A stretch of DNA of 27,764 nucleotides, taken from contig CAZAIO010000020.1 of NCBI GenBank assembly GCA_964485235.1, positions 1 through 27,764 of the forward strand. Reading direction: 5' to 3'. Source of the DNA: CAZAIO01 sp964485235. GTDB lineage: Bacteria > Chloroflexota > Dehalococcoidia > GIF9 > UBA5629. Within the stretch, counting starts at the first letter, position 1. The number at the start of each line of letters is the position of its first letter. This document shows, piece by piece, positions 16,025 through 25,343 of the stretch. The translations under genes and the position numbers were made by a program. Below the pieces are notes generated by a model. That model did no database searches. It had not been told where the DNA came from and saw only the letters and a program-made list of their open reading frames with translations.

Positions 16025-17260
16025 ATGCCCGTTAATTCTGGTGATACAGCATGGATTCTAATATCGTCCGCACTTGTCATGCTGATGACACCCGGTCTTG
16101 CTCTATTCTACGGCGGAATGGTCCGCCAAAAAAACATCCTTTCTACCATTATGATGAGTTTTGTAGCCCTCGGCCTTATCGGCATACTCTGGGTACTATA
16201 CGGTTATAGCCTGAGTTTCGGCACAGACCATGGTAGTTTTATCGGAGGTCTCAATTTCCTTGGCCTTCACAATGTCGGCCAGGAACCTTCGGATATATAC
16301 GCCAGCACTGTACCTCATCTCGCTTTCATGGTATTTCAGGCAATGTTCGCGATCATCACGGTAGCTCTGATTACCGGTGCTGTGGTCGAACGGATGAAAT
16401 TCAGCGCCCTGCTCATTTTTTCTACTTTATGGTTCACTTTAGTGTATTGTCCCGTCGCCCACTGGGTCTGGGGCAGCGGCGGCTGGCTTGCCGGTTTAGG
16501 TGCGCTTGATTTCGCCGGCGGTACAGTTGTTCACATCAATGCAGGTGTCTCCGCCCTGGCACTGGTTGCTCTGCTGGGTCGGCGAAAAGGTTTCCCCCGG
16601 ACTCCTATGGAGGCCAGCAACATACCATTTGTGGTTCTTGGGGCCGGTTTGCTCTGGTTCGGGTGGTTCGGCTTCAATGCCGGAAGCGCTCTTACATCTG
16701 AAGGTCTCGCGGCAAGCGCATTTGTGACCACCAATATTTCCGCTGGTGCGGCTGCCATTACATGGATGACGATCAGCTGGCTCAACCGGCATCCCTCGGT
16801 GCTCGGCACTGCTACCGGTGCCGTTGCAGGACTTGTCGCTATTACTCCTGCCGCGGGATTTGTCACCCCTCTGGCTGCAATTCCTATAGGCGTCGGCGCA
16901 TCCGCGATCTGCTACTATACACTGCTCTTTGTGAAAACAAAACGCGGAGTGGATGACTCTCTCGACGTCTTTGCCGTGCATGGCGTAGGTGGTATCTGGG
17001 GAGCACTTGCAACAGGTATTTTTGCTACCATGGCAGTCAATTCTGCCGGAGCCGACGGCCTGATTATGGGCAACGCAATGCAGTTATTAAAGCAGTTTAT
17101 AGGTGTTGTCACAGTCGCCACATTCGCCTTCGCTGTTACCTGGATACTGGGCAAGCTGATCGATATAACGATCGGCCTCAGAGTAGGAACAAAGGAAGAA
17201 ACGGTAGGTCTCGATATATCACAGCATGGTGAAAGAGCTTACGGAGGTATTCTCCAATGA
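16025..17260 (+). CDS. amt: Ammonium transporter
   Basis: Amt proteins are trimeric inner-membrane channels that take up ammonium. The 411-aa sequence shows about 11 hydrophobic helices and the family signatures FYGGMVRQKN and DFAGGTVVHINAG. The twin pore histidines are seen as His170 (GTVVHINAG) and His319 (VFAVHGVGG). The C-terminal cytoplasmic tail (KEETVGLDISQHGERAYGG) matches the segment that P-II proteins contact. GGAGG lies about 8 bases before the ATG. The P-II gene overlaps by 4 bases (ATGA), so the two are translationally coupled, the common amt-glnK arrangement. Expression is probably controlled through the 11-bp repeat array at 15937-15974. Confidence 0.97.
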   Translation: MPVNSGDTAWILISSALVMLMTPGLALFYGGMVRQKNILSTIMMSFVALGLIGILWVLYGYSLSFGTDHGSFIGGLNFLGLHNVGQEPSDIYASTVPHLAFMVFQAMFAIITVALITGAVVERMKFSALLIFSTLWFTLVYCPVAHWVWGSGGWLAGLGALDFAGGTVVHINAGVSALALVALLGRRKGFPRTPMEASNIPFVVLGAGLLWFGWFGFNAGSALTSEGLAASAFVTTNISAGAAAITWMTISWLNRHPSVLGTATGAVAGLVAITPAAGFVTPLAAIPIGVGASAICYYTLLFVKTKRGVDDSLDVFAVHGVGGIWGALATGIFATMAVNSAGADGLIMGNAMQLLKQFIGVVTVATFAFAVTWILGKLIDITIGLRVGTKEETVGLDISQHGERAYGGILQ

Positions 17261-17595
17261 AAAAGATAGAGGCAATTATCAGGGAAGAAAAACTTGATGC
17301 CGTAATCAAAGCGCTCGAAGCAAAGAGTTATTACGGTATGACGGTGAGCAGAGTGAGCGGAAGAGGCAGGCAAAAAGGTATCATTCTCCAGTGGAGGGCC
17401 GGTGAATATCGTGTCGACCTGCTCCCGAAAGTAAAATTAGAAGTCGTTGTACTGGATGAGGATGTATCACATGCACTGGAGGCTATTGTCAAAAACGCCA
17501 GAACCGATGAAACAGGGGACGGTAAAATATTCGTCCTCCCGGTAGAACATGTTGTACGTGTCAGAACCGGCGATAGAGACGAACAGGCAATCTAG
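17257..17595 (+). CDS. glnB: Nitrogen regulatory P-II protein (GlnB/GlnK type)
   Basis: P-II proteins are small trimeric sensors of 2-oxoglutarate, ATP/ADP and glutamine status that bind and control targets such as Amt. The 112-aa length is standard. The ligand-binding Q-loop and T-loop are clear: GRGRQKG (35-41) and RAGEYRVDLLPKVK (47-60), including Tyr51, which is uridylylated in proteobacteria. The B-loop and C-loop region reads TDETGDGKIFVLPVE. The T-loop differs from the usual YRGAEY (WRAGEY). Overlap with amt by 4 bases makes GlnK the better functional name, but sequence alone does not separate GlnB from GlnK. No uridylyltransferase gene (glnD) is in the window, so whether Tyr51 is modified is unknown. 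Confidence 0.95.
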   Translation: MKKIEAIIREEKLDAVIKALEAKSYYGMTVSRVSGRGRQKGIILQWRAGEYRVDLLPKVKLEVVVLDEDVSHALEAIVKNARTDETGDGKIFVLPVEHVVRVRTGDRDEQAI

Positions 17596-17652
17596 CCTGA
17601 TGCGGAGGGAAGTATGCAATAAATTGATAAGGTTTTATTCTTAAATTTCATT

Positions 17653-17658
17653 TATAAT
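17653..17658 (+). promoter_or_regulatory. Possible -10 box of a glnA promoter
   Basis: A perfect TATAAT lies 24 bases before the glnA start, in an AT-rich stretch. No good -35 is found at 16-18 bases; TTGATA (17624-17629) is 23 bases away. No GTnAC/GAAAC array is seen here, so glnA may be transcribed from this weak site as well as from the amt promoter. Confidence 0.3.
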
Positions 17659-17682
17659 ATAAGAGATTAAGAGGAGGAAATA

Positions 17683-19026
17683 ATGTCAAACAAGTCAAGA
17701 CAAGAAGCGAATGAGTATGTGTTAAAAATGGCGAAGGAGCATGATGTTAAGTTCGTACGTCTCTGGTTTACGGACATTCTCGGTATACTTAAAAGCTTTG
17801 CCATCACTGTAGAAGAACTGGAAGGTGCCCTGGAAGAAGGAATGGGCTTTGACGGATCGTCGATCCAGGGTTTTGCCCGAATCGACGAAAGCGACATGGT
17901 AGCAATGCCCGATCCTGAAACATTCCAGCTGATGCCCTGGAGACCGCGCGAGCATCGTGCAGTAGCCCGCATGTTCTGCGACGTCCTGAAACCGGGCGGC
18001 GAGCCTTTCAGCGGCGATCCCAGGTTTGTATTGAAGCAGAATCTGAAACGGGCAGCTGACCTTGGCTATACATATTATGTCGGACCGGAACTGGAATATT
18101 TCTATTTCCGCAATTCCGAAGGGACCGAGACGCTCGATGCCGGCGGCTACTTTGACCTGACCCCTCTGGATTTAGCCACTGATTTTCGAAGAGAAACGGT
18201 ACTCACCCTGGAAGAGATGGGAATATGGGTGGAGTATTCACACCATGAAGTTGCTCCGAGTCAGCATGAAATTGATATGAGATATACGGACGCTCTGACA
18301 ATGGCGGACAACGTGATGACGTACCGGCTGGTTGTGAAAGAAGTCGCGATGAAAAACGGTGTATATGCCACTTTCATGCCCAAACCGGTATTCGGAATCA
18401 ACGGAAGCGGCATGCATGTACACCAGTCCCTGTTCAAGGGCGACAGCAATGCGTTCTTCAGCAAAGACGATCCATATAACCTGTCAGATACCGCCAAGCA
18501 TTATATAGCCGGAATTCTCAAACATGCACCGGAAATCACCGCGATAACGAACCAGTGGGTGAACTCCTACAAGCGGCTGGTCCCGGGCTATGAGGCACCG
18601 GTATATATGTCATGGGCGCGCCGAAACCGCTCTGACCTGGTCCGCGTTCCCGAATATCGGCCGGGCCGTGAAAAGGCAACAAGGATCGAGTTAAGGTCTC
18701 CAGACCCGGCATGTAATCCTTACCTTGCATTCAGCGTAATGCTTGCAGCAGGCCTTGAAGGCATAGATAAGAAATATCCGTTACCCGCTCCTATCGAAGA
18801 GAACGTCTATGAAATGACGGAAGAAGAAAGAAAGAACCGGGGAATCGGCACCCTCCCGGGCAGCCTTGAACAGGCTGTGGAACTTCTGGAAACGAGCGAA
18901 GTAGTACGCAAAGCCCTCGGTGAACATGTATTTAATGCGTTCATCGAGAATAAAAAGATAGAATGGAATTTGTATAAGGCTCAGGTGAGCGAATACGAAT
19001 TGAAACGATATCTTCCGATACTATAA
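17683..19026 (+). CDS. glnA: Glutamine synthetase, type I alpha
   Basis: GlnA condenses glutamate and ammonia with ATP to give glutamine. The 447-aa length and the motifs GMGFDGSSIQGF (near 53-64), YYVGPELEYFYF, NGSGMHVHQSL and the phosphate-binding RIELRSPDPACNPYLAF fix the family. The C terminus (EMTEEERKNRGIGTLPGSLEQA, then NLYKAQVSEYELKRYLP) follows the GSI-alpha pattern of Bacillus and archaea. The adenylylation Tyr segment of GSI-beta (NLYDLPP type) is absent, so control by adenylylation is unlikely. Arg66 in GFARIDESD corresponds to the residue that mediates glutamine feedback in Bacillus GSI-alpha. AGGAGG (17672-17677) supports the start. It follows the P-II gene by 87 bases and nadE by only 21 bases upstream of that gene's start. 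Confidence 0.97.
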   Translation: MSNKSRQEANEYVLKMAKEHDVKFVRLWFTDILGILKSFAITVEELEGALEEGMGFDGSSIQGFARIDESDMVAMPDPETFQLMPWRPREHRAVARMFCDVLKPGGEPFSGDPRFVLKQNLKRAADLGYTYYVGPELEYFYFRNSEGTETLDAGGYFDLTPLDLATDFRRETVLTLEEMGIWVEYSHHEVAPSQHEIDMRYTDALTMADNVMTYRLVVKEVAMKNGVYATFMPKPVFGINGSGMHVHQSLFKGDSNAFFSKDDPYNLSDTAKHYIAGILKHAPEITAITNQWVNSYKRLVPGYEAPVYMSWARRNRSDLVRVPEYRPGREKATRIELRSPDPACNPYLAFSVMLAAGLEGIDKKYPLPAPIEENVYEMTEEERKNRGIGTLPGSLEQAVELLETSEVVRKALGEHVFNAFIENKKIEWNLYKAQVSEYELKRYLPIL

Positions 19027-19047
19027 AACGGAGGCGATACACATATT

Positions 19048-20805
19048 ATGTCGCAGTTGACCGGCATACGACGACTGCGAATAGGAATGGCCCAGATAAA
19101 TTCAACGGTGGGTGACTTCGACGGCAACAGGAAAAAGATTCTTGAAGCTTTCGACGAAGCCAGGTCTCTTGGTGTAGACCTGGTCACATTTCCAGAGCTT
19201 GCCATTTGCGGTTACCCACCGGAGGACCTCCTGTTCAAGCCTCAGTTCATTGCCGGGAATATAAAATCGTTGCAGAAGACGGTCGATGCGTCCGCAGGGA
19301 TCACGGCCGTCATCGGTTTTGTGCATGAAGAACACGGAATCTATAACGCTGCGGCTATAGTTCATAACGGGAAACTTGCGGGGATATATCATAAAGTATT
19401 CCTGCCGAATTACGGCGTATTCGATGAGGACCGGTATTTCCATAAAGGGAAGGAATGTCCCGTCTATTACATTGCCGGTGTTATGGTCGGCGTTACGATA
19501 TGCGAGGATATCTGGTTCGACCCCGGTCCGGCAGCAGTTCAAGCTAGCCACGGCGCAGAAGTGATCGTAAATATAAGTGCGTCCCCCTACCATGCAGGAA
19601 GAGAAACCGTCAGAGCAAACATGATCACCTCGCGTGCCACCTCCTACAGGGCTGTCTTTGCCTATAACAATGCAATCGGCGGGCAGGATGAACTGGTCTT
19701 CGACGGTAACGGGCTGATTATCGATGAAAAAGGTACCTTAATAGCAATGGGAAAACCGTTCGAAGAAGACCTTATTGTTGGTGATATCGATATCGACGCC
19801 GTTTCACGGACTCGCCGGGAGAACCCGGAAACCAGAGAGGAATCATTGTTCATAGAAGAGCCGGAATGGGCCCATGTCGTGAAAATACCGGTATCAAAGG
19901 TTCCTTTTACCGTCGAGAAACCGGACCTGCCGCAAAGACACTTTACCGTTAAGGATTACCCCGGCGAGGTTTATGATGCACTGGTACTGGGAACACGCGA
20001 CTACGTGCATAAAAACGGTTTCGAAAAGGTACTTATAGGCCTGTCCGGCGGAATAGATTCGAGCCTTGTCGCTGCTGTTGCAGTCGATGCGCTCGGCAAT
20101 GCAAACGTGGTCGGCGTTGCAATGCCATCACGTTATTCATCAACGGGAAGCATAGCTGATGCAACGGCTCTGTCCGAGAATCTCGGGATCGAACTGATAA
20201 CTGTCCCGATAGAAAAAGTATTTCAGTCATACCTCGATACGCTTGCCGGACCTTTTCAGGGGAAAAAGCCGGACTTAACGGAGGAGAATATACAGGCGCG
20301 TATAAGAGGCAATATCCTGATGGCGCTTTCAAACAAGTTCGGCTGGATTGTGCTCACGACAGGAAATAAGAGCGAAATGGCGACAGGATACACTACACTC
20401 TACGGAGATATGGCCGGCGGCTTCGCCGTGATAAAGGATGTGCCCAAGACATTGGTCTATGAACTTGCCACATATCGCAATTCGCGGGATAATAAGGAGA
20501 TAATACCGGCAAGTGTCATAAACAAACCGCCTTCTGCAGAGTTGCGGCCTGATCAGAAGGATAGCGACTCGCTGCCGCCATATGAGCTTCTCGACCGTGT
20601 GCTGACCGCATATGTCGAGGAAGATAAAAGCATCGAGGAAATTATCGCCCAGGGAATAGACGAACAGGTGGTCAAGCGCGCGGCCCGGTTGGTCGATACC
20701 AGCGAGTACAAGCGCAGGCAGGCACCTCCCGGTGTTAAAATTACACCGAGGGCTTTCGGCAGAGACAGAAGGCTGCCGATCAGTAACCGGTTTAAGGAAT
20801 GGTGA
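19048..20805 (+). CDS. nadE: Glutamine-dependent NAD+ synthetase
   Basis: NadE makes NAD+ from nicotinic-acid adenine dinucleotide using ATP and an amide nitrogen. The 585-aa protein is the two-domain form. The N-terminal nitrilase-type glutaminase has its Glu-Lys-Cys triad at Glu50 (FPELAICGYPPEDL), Lys116 (YHKVFLPNYGVF) and Cys152 (TICEDIWFD). The C-terminal synthetase has the SGGIDSS ATP-pyrophosphatase loop (333-339), then MPSRYSS, TTGNKSEMATGYTTLYGDMAGG and YELLDRVL. The fused glutaminase means glutamine, not free ammonia, is the nitrogen donor. It begins 21 bases after glnA on the same strand, with GGAGG about 12 bases before the ATG, so co-expression with glutamine synthetase is likely. 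Placement of an NAD-synthesis gene here fits the shared use of glutamine. Confidence 0.97.
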   Translation: MSQLTGIRRLRIGMAQINSTVGDFDGNRKKILEAFDEARSLGVDLVTFPELAICGYPPEDLLFKPQFIAGNIKSLQKTVDASAGITAVIGFVHEEHGIYNAAAIVHNGKLAGIYHKVFLPNYGVFDEDRYFHKGKECPVYYIAGVMVGVTICEDIWFDPGPAAVQASHGAEVIVNISASPYHAGRETVRANMITSRATSYRAVFAYNNAIGGQDELVFDGNGLIIDEKGTLIAMGKPFEEDLIVGDIDIDAVSRTRRENPETREESLFIEEPEWAHVVKIPVSKVPFTVEKPDLPQRHFTVKDYPGEVYDALVLGTRDYVHKNGFEKVLIGLSGGIDSSLVAAVAVDALGNANVVGVAMPSRYSSTGSIADATALSENLGIELITVPIEKVFQSYLDTLAGPFQGKKPDLTEENIQARIRGNILMALSNKFGWIVLTTGNKSEMATGYTTLYGDMAGGFAVIKDVPKTLVYELATYRNSRDNKEIIPASVINKPPSAELRPDQKDSDSLPPYELLDRVLTAYVEEDKSIEEIIAQGIDEQVVKRAARLVDTSEYKRRQAPPGVKITPRAFGRDRRLPISNRFKEW

Positions 20806-20811
20806 TTGAGG

Positions 20812-20840
20812 TGCTGTTCAGGAAATATTCCCGGACAGCA
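20812..20840 (+). terminator. Hairpin between nadE and carA
   Basis: TGCTGTTCAGG (20812-20822) pairs with CCCGGACAGCA (20830-20840), with one G-U and one mismatch, around AAATATT. No T-run follows. It may weaken read-through from nadE into carA or protect an mRNA end. Confidence 0.35.
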
Positions 20841-20864
20841 GGATAGTGCAATATCAAAAGAACC

Positions 20865-21959
20865 ATGAATAAAAAAGCAATTTTAGTTCTGGAAGACGGC
20901 TCGGTCCATGAGGGATATTCTTTCGGTTACGGTGCTGACTCTATCGGTGAAGTGGTATTTTGCACCAGTATGGTAGGTTACCAGGAAATGTTGACCGATC
21001 CTTCATACGCGGGGCAAATACTGATCCCCACCTATCCGCTCATCGGCAACTACGGCATTAACGAGCAGGATACCGAGTCCGCCAGGATACAGGTAAGCGG
21101 CTTCGTTGTCAGGGAAGAATGTGTTGAACCCAACCACTATCTGCAACGGGAAACAATAGATCGGTACCTGTCTGAAAACGGTATTTCCGGAATTCACGGT
21201 ATTGACACCCGTGCTATTACCCGCAAGCTCCGTTCAGCCGGTGTGATGATGGGAATCATTACCGGCGATAAAACGCCGGAAGAGGCCCTTAAAGTATTGA
21301 AGGAAACGCCCGGTTACGGCACAATCGATTTCGTCAAACAGGTCACTGCGCCGTCAATATATAAATGGCAGGCGAAAAACGGCACCGCGCTTTACCATGT
21401 CGTTGTACTGGACTGCGGGCTGAAATACAACATCCTGCGTATTCTGAACAACCTCGGCTGCAATGTTACCGTTGTACCATGCACCACTCCGGCCGAGAAG
21501 ATATTCGAACTCAATCCCGATGGAGTGCTTCTCTCGCCCGGTCCGGGCGACCCCGAACTGCTCGATTATGTGGTGACAACCGTTAAAAAGCTTGTTGAAA
21601 AAATACCGATGATGGGAATCTGTCTCGGCGTTCAGATGCTTTCCCGCGCTTTCGGCGCGACCACGTTCAAACTGAAGTTCGGCCACCGCGGGGGGAATCA
21701 TCCTGTACGGGAGCTGTCCACAGGGAGAATACACATTACTGCACAGAACCATGGTTACGCCGTCGATCCTGATACGCTCAAGGGCGGGCTGGAAATGACA
21801 CATGTCAACCTGAATGACGGTACTCTGGAAGGTGTTAGACATAAAGAACTGCCCCTGTTCGCCATCCAATACCATTCTGAAGCATCTCCCGGACCTCTGG
21901 ACAATACGTACCTGTTCGAACAGTTTATCACCATGATGAAGGACTGCCGTGCAGCATAA
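20865..21959 (+). CDS. carA: Carbamoyl-phosphate synthase small (glutaminase) subunit
   Basis: CarA hydrolyses glutamine and passes ammonia to CarB for carbamoyl phosphate, used for pyrimidines and arginine. The 364-aa protein has the family N-terminal domain (LEDGSVHEGYSFGYG, FCTSMVGYQEMLTDPSYAGQIL) and a C-terminal class I glutaminase. The triad is Cys253 (GICLGVQML), His337 and Glu339 (QYHSEASPGP). The residue after the nucleophile loop is Val (LGVQ) where His is usual (LGHQ); the catalytic residues themselves are intact. GHRGGNHPVRE and ITAQNHGYAVD are also standard. It starts 59 bases after nadE and ends 64 bases before carB. I saw no obvious PyrR or arginine-repressor site upstream. Confidence 0.97.
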   Translation: MNKKAILVLEDGSVHEGYSFGYGADSIGEVVFCTSMVGYQEMLTDPSYAGQILIPTYPLIGNYGINEQDTESARIQVSGFVVREECVEPNHYLQRETIDRYLSENGISGIHGIDTRAITRKLRSAGVMMGIITGDKTPEEALKVLKETPGYGTIDFVKQVTAPSIYKWQAKNGTALYHVVVLDCGLKYNILRILNNLGCNVTVVPCTTPAEKIFELNPDGVLLSPGPGDPELLDYVVTTVKKLVEKIPMMGICLGVQMLSRAFGATTFKLKFGHRGGNHPVRELSTGRIHITAQNHGYAVDPDTLKGGLEMTHVNLNDGTLEGVRHKELPLFAIQYHSEASPGPLDNTYLFEQFITMMKDCRAA

Positions 21960-22023
21960 AACCGCAGTAAGGTACAGGAGGTCCGTCAATACTATATAAT
22001 AAGCAATATACGATAGGAGCTTT

Positions 22024-25000
22024 ATGTTAAAACCATCCAAGGTCCTGATCATCGGTTCAGGACCTATTATTATCGGGCAGGCAGCGGAGTTCGACTATGC
22101 CGGTACTCAGGCATGCAAGGCGATGAGAGATGAAGGTATAACATCTGTCCTGATCAACTCCAATCCCGCTACCATCATGACGGATGAGGGCATAGCCGAT
22201 ACCGTATACATCGAACCTCTCACTGCAGATACTATTGCCCGTATTATAGAACGAGAGCGGCCGGATGGACTGCTGCCAACGTTGGGCGGACAGACAGGGC
22301 TTAACCTTGCTGTTGAGCTCGACGAAGCCGGTGTTCTCGATAAATACAATGTAAGAAGCCTGGGGACTCCTATCGAGACAATACGTATGGCTGAGGACAG
22401 GGAACTATTCAAGCAGATGTTGCTGAGGATCGACGAGCCTATCCCCAGGAGCGCCACCGTAACAAACATGGAAGAAGCCAGAAATGCAGCAGACCAGATC
22501 GGCCTGCCCCTTATTGTACGACCTGCCTATACGCTTGGCGGCACGGGAGGGGGTATTGCCTATAATCGTGAGGAACTGGAAACAATCGTAAGTTCAGGGC
22601 TTAGAGCAAGTCTTATCAATCAGGTGCTTCTGGAAGAATCATTGCTCGGCTGGAAGGAAATCGAGTATGAGGTAATGCGGGACAGTTCGAACACCTGTAT
22701 TACCGTGTGTAACATGGAGAATTTCGACCCGATGGGTGTCCATACGGGTGACAGTATCGTCGTCGCTCCGAGCCAGACACTTACCAACAAAGAGTACCAG
22801 ATGCTGCGTACAGCCAGTCTGAATATTATACGTGCGCTGGGTATCGAAGGCGGCTGTAACGTGCAATTTGCCCTCGACCCAAAGAGCAGCCGGTATTATG
22901 TGATCGAGGTCAATCCCCGGGTGAGCCGTAGCTCGGCTCTGGCAAGTAAAGCGACGGGATACCCGATCGCCCGTGTAGCGTCTAAAATCGCCGTCGGTAA
23001 ACGGCTTGACGAAATACCAAATCAGGTAACCGGTAAAACAATGGCTTCATTCGAACCGGCGCTCGACTATGTTGTTGTAAAGATACCGCGCTGGCCCTTC
23101 GATAAGTTCGCGATGGGCAAGCGTGTACTGGGAAGCCAGATGAAGGCCACCGGTGAAGTTATGGCGATCGACCGCTGCTTCGAAGCTGCCCTGCAAAAAG
23201 CGGTACGCAGCCTGGAGCTGGGTAACAAATCGCTCCTCTGGAAAGATAAAAATTGGGGCAGTGATGATAATCTACACTCGTACCCCTTGCATGCGAACGA
23301 TCTAAGGCTGTGGGCTATTATGACAGCGCTGAGAAACGGCATCAGCAACAACCAGATCGCGGAGCATACGGGCATCGACCCCTGGTTCATCGATAAAATG
23401 ATACATATAATCGATATGGAGAAGCAGATCGCCGTCGGTCCGCTCACAAAAGACCTGCTAAAAGAGGCGAAGCGTTTCGGCTTTTCCGACGAGCAAATCG
23501 GCATGTTGTCCGGCAAGACTTCCGCTCAGGTACGCACGCTCAGATATGAAACAGGTCTTCTGCCCGTTTATAAAATGGTGGATACCTGCGCCGCGGAGTT
23601 CGACGCGGAAACACCGTATTTCTACAGCACATATGAACAGGAAAACGAAGCCGATCCCATGGAAGGGAACAAGGTCATGGTTGTCGGCAGCGGTCCCATT
23701 CGCATAGGACAGGGTATCGAGTTCGATTACTGCTCCGTGCACTGTGCATGGGCGCTTAAAGATGCCGGGAAAAAGAGCATCATGGTGAATTGTAATCCGG
23801 AGACCGTATCCACCGACTTCGATACGTCTGACAGGCTTTATTTCGAGCCGCTGACCGTGGAGGATGTACTTAATATATACGAACAGGAAAAGCCGGACGG
23901 TGTGATCGTCCAGTTCGGCGGGCAGACACCGCTCAACATCGCCGGTGAACTCGCTGCCGCCGGAGCAAATATACTGGGAACTCCTCCGGAAATAATAGAC
24001 CTCGCTGAAGACCGCGACCGCTTCGGGAAGATGATGCAAGAACTGGGCATCCCCATGCCGGAGTCCGGTATGGCAAGCAACCTGGATGAAGCGCTGAAGA
24101 TCGCGGCGCGTATAGGCTATCCGCTTATGGTACGTCCTTCCTATGTACTGGGAGGAAGGGGCATGGAGATAGTGCATGATGAAGAAATGCTCAAGCAGTA
24201 CCTTGAGGCGGCAGTGGATGTCACACCTGACAGGCCTATTTTAATCGATAAATACCTGGAAAACGCCATAGAAGCGGAAGCGGACGCCATTGCGGACGGG
24301 ACCGATGCATTCGTGCCCGCGGTCATGGAGCATATCGAGTTCGCAGGTGTTCACTCGGGTGATTCCGCCTGCGTGATCCCTCCGGTCAGTATACCGCGTA
24401 AGCATATCGACACGATCGAAGAATATACCAGGAAGATCGCCAGAGAGCTACATGTGGTCGGCCTTATGAATATGCAGTATGCCATCGCAAATGACGTCGT
24501 CTATGTATTGGAAGCCAATCCTCGCGGTTCACGTACTGTCCCACTGGTCTCGAAAGTATGCAATGTCTCTATGGCACGACTCGCGACGCATGTGATACTG
24601 GGCAAGAAATTAAATGACCTCGGTTTGAAACCACGTCACATCCCCTATTTCGGGTTGAAAGAATCGGTATTTCCTTTTCCTATGTTCCCCGAAGTAGACC
24701 CGGTGCTGGGTCCCGAAATGAGATCAACGGGAGAAGTAATGGGCATTGCCGATTCTTTCGGTATGGCATATTTCAAAGCGGAGGAGGCTGCAAAGCCGCC
24801 TCTCCCCACAGAGGGTACCGTGCTGATCAGTGTCAGCAGCAAAGATGTCCCGGCAATACCCGATATGGCACGGCGTTTTGCCGAACTGGGCTTCACCATA
24901 AAGGCGACAGAAGGCACAAAGAAGCTCCTGGACAGCTTTGGTATACCGTGTGAGCATATACTCAAGCTCTATGAAGGCCGGCCGAATATACTTGACGGTA

Positions 25001-25215
25001 TCAAAAACAGGGAAATAAACCTCGTAATCAATACGCCTGTGGGTAAACGAAGCCTGCATGATGATTCATATATCAGAAAAGAGGCAATTAAATATAACAT
25101 CCCCTATATCACGACGATTGCCGCTGCAGCGGCGGCAGCCAGAGGAATCGAAGCCTACCGGGTAAAGAAAGCCGGTGTGCGGTCTCTCCAGAGCTACCAC
25201 AGCGAGATTGAGTAA
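22024..25215 (+). CDS. carB: Carbamoyl-phosphate synthase large subunit
   Basis: CarB combines bicarbonate, ammonia from CarA and two ATP into carbamoyl phosphate. The 1063-aa length is normal. The two homologous halves each start with a matching motif: KVLIIGSGPIIIGQAAEFDYAG at the N terminus and KVMVVGSGPIRIGQGIEFDYC near residue 550. Each half carries an ATP-grasp domain, seen as VRPAYTLGGTGGG in the first half and VRPSYVLGGRGME in the second. The central oligomerisation region has NQIAEHTGIDPWFIDKM. The C-terminal MGS-like allosteric domain (from about LPTEGTVLISVSSKD, including VINTPVGKRS and TTIAAAAAAARGI) is where UMP and ornithine act in E. coli. AGGAG lies about 5 bases before the ATG. 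A hairpin 34 bases after the stop may end the transcript. Confidence 0.98.
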   Translation: MLKPSKVLIIGSGPIIIGQAAEFDYAGTQACKAMRDEGITSVLINSNPATIMTDEGIADTVYIEPLTADTIARIIERERPDGLLPTLGGQTGLNLAVELDEAGVLDKYNVRSLGTPIETIRMAEDRELFKQMLLRIDEPIPRSATVTNMEEARNAADQIGLPLIVRPAYTLGGTGGGIAYNREELETIVSSGLRASLINQVLLEESLLGWKEIEYEVMRDSSNTCITVCNMENFDPMGVHTGDSIVVAPSQTLTNKEYQMLRTASLNIIRALGIEGGCNVQFALDPKSSRYYVIEVNPRVSRSSALASKATGYPIARVASKIAVGKRLDEIPNQVTGKTMASFEPALDYVVVKIPRWPFDKFAMGKRVLGSQMKATGEVMAIDRCFEAALQKAVRSLELGNKSLLWKDKNWGSDDNLHSYPLHANDLRLWAIMTALRNGISNNQIAEHTGIDPWFIDKMIHIIDMEKQIAVGPLTKDLLKEAKRFGFSDEQIGMLSGKTSAQVRTLRYETGLLPVYKMVDTCAAEFDAETPYFYSTYEQENEADPMEGNKVMVVGSGPIRIGQGIEFDYCSVHCAWALKDAGKKSIMVNCNPETVSTDFDTSDRLYFEPLTVEDVLNIYEQEKPDGVIVQFGGQTPLNIAGELAAAGANILGTPPEIIDLAEDRDRFGKMMQELGIPMPESGMASNLDEALKIAARIGYPLMVRPSYVLGGRGMEIVHDEEMLKQYLEAAVDVTPDRPILIDKYLENAIEAEADAIADGTDAFVPAVMEHIEFAGVHSGDSACVIPPVSIPRKHIDTIEEYTRKIARELHVVGLMNMQYAIANDVVYVLEANPRGSRTVPLVSKVCNVSMARLATHVILGKKLNDLGLKPRHIPYFGLKESVFPFPMFPEVDPVLGPEMRSTGEVMGIADSFGMAYFKAEEAAKPPLPTEGTVLISVSSKDVPAIPDMARRFAELGFTIKATEGTKKLLDSFGIPCEHILKLYEGRPNILDGIKNREINLVINTPVGKRSLHDDSYIRKEAIKYNIPYITTIAAAAAAARGIEAYRVKKAGVRSLQSYHSEIE

Positions 25216-25248
25216 ACCGTACGTGTCCATCCGGCCGATTGATAATAA

Positions 25249-25279
25249 CGACGTGTAATGGTACTATATCGACACGTCG
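25249..25279 (+). terminator. Probable intrinsic terminator after carB
   Basis: CGACGTGT (25249-25256) and ACACGTCG (25272-25279) form a perfect 8-bp GC-rich stem with a 15-base loop, followed by GGTCTTTT. It lies 34 bases past carB and probably ends the nitrogen/carbamoyl-phosphate run. Confidence 0.5.
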
Positions 25280-25343
25280 GGTCTTTTCAGGCACAGACCG
25301 TCGGAAATAATACCGGATAGCTTTTAGCTTACTTCAACAGGAT

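Noticed and set aside
17584..17599. Small hairpin CAGGC/GCCTG over the P-II stop codon as a terminator
   Set aside because: Only a 5-bp stem with no T-run; the downstream gene follows closely on the same strand.
17596..17682. GlnR-like box before glnA
   Set aside because: No GTnAC or GAAAC pentamers at 11-bp spacing were found in this gap.
23458..24177. Long minus-strand open frame inside carB
   Set aside because: It is antisense to a highly conserved coding region, has no family motifs, and arises from codon bias of carB. Similar antisense frames in the synthase genes were dropped for the same reason.
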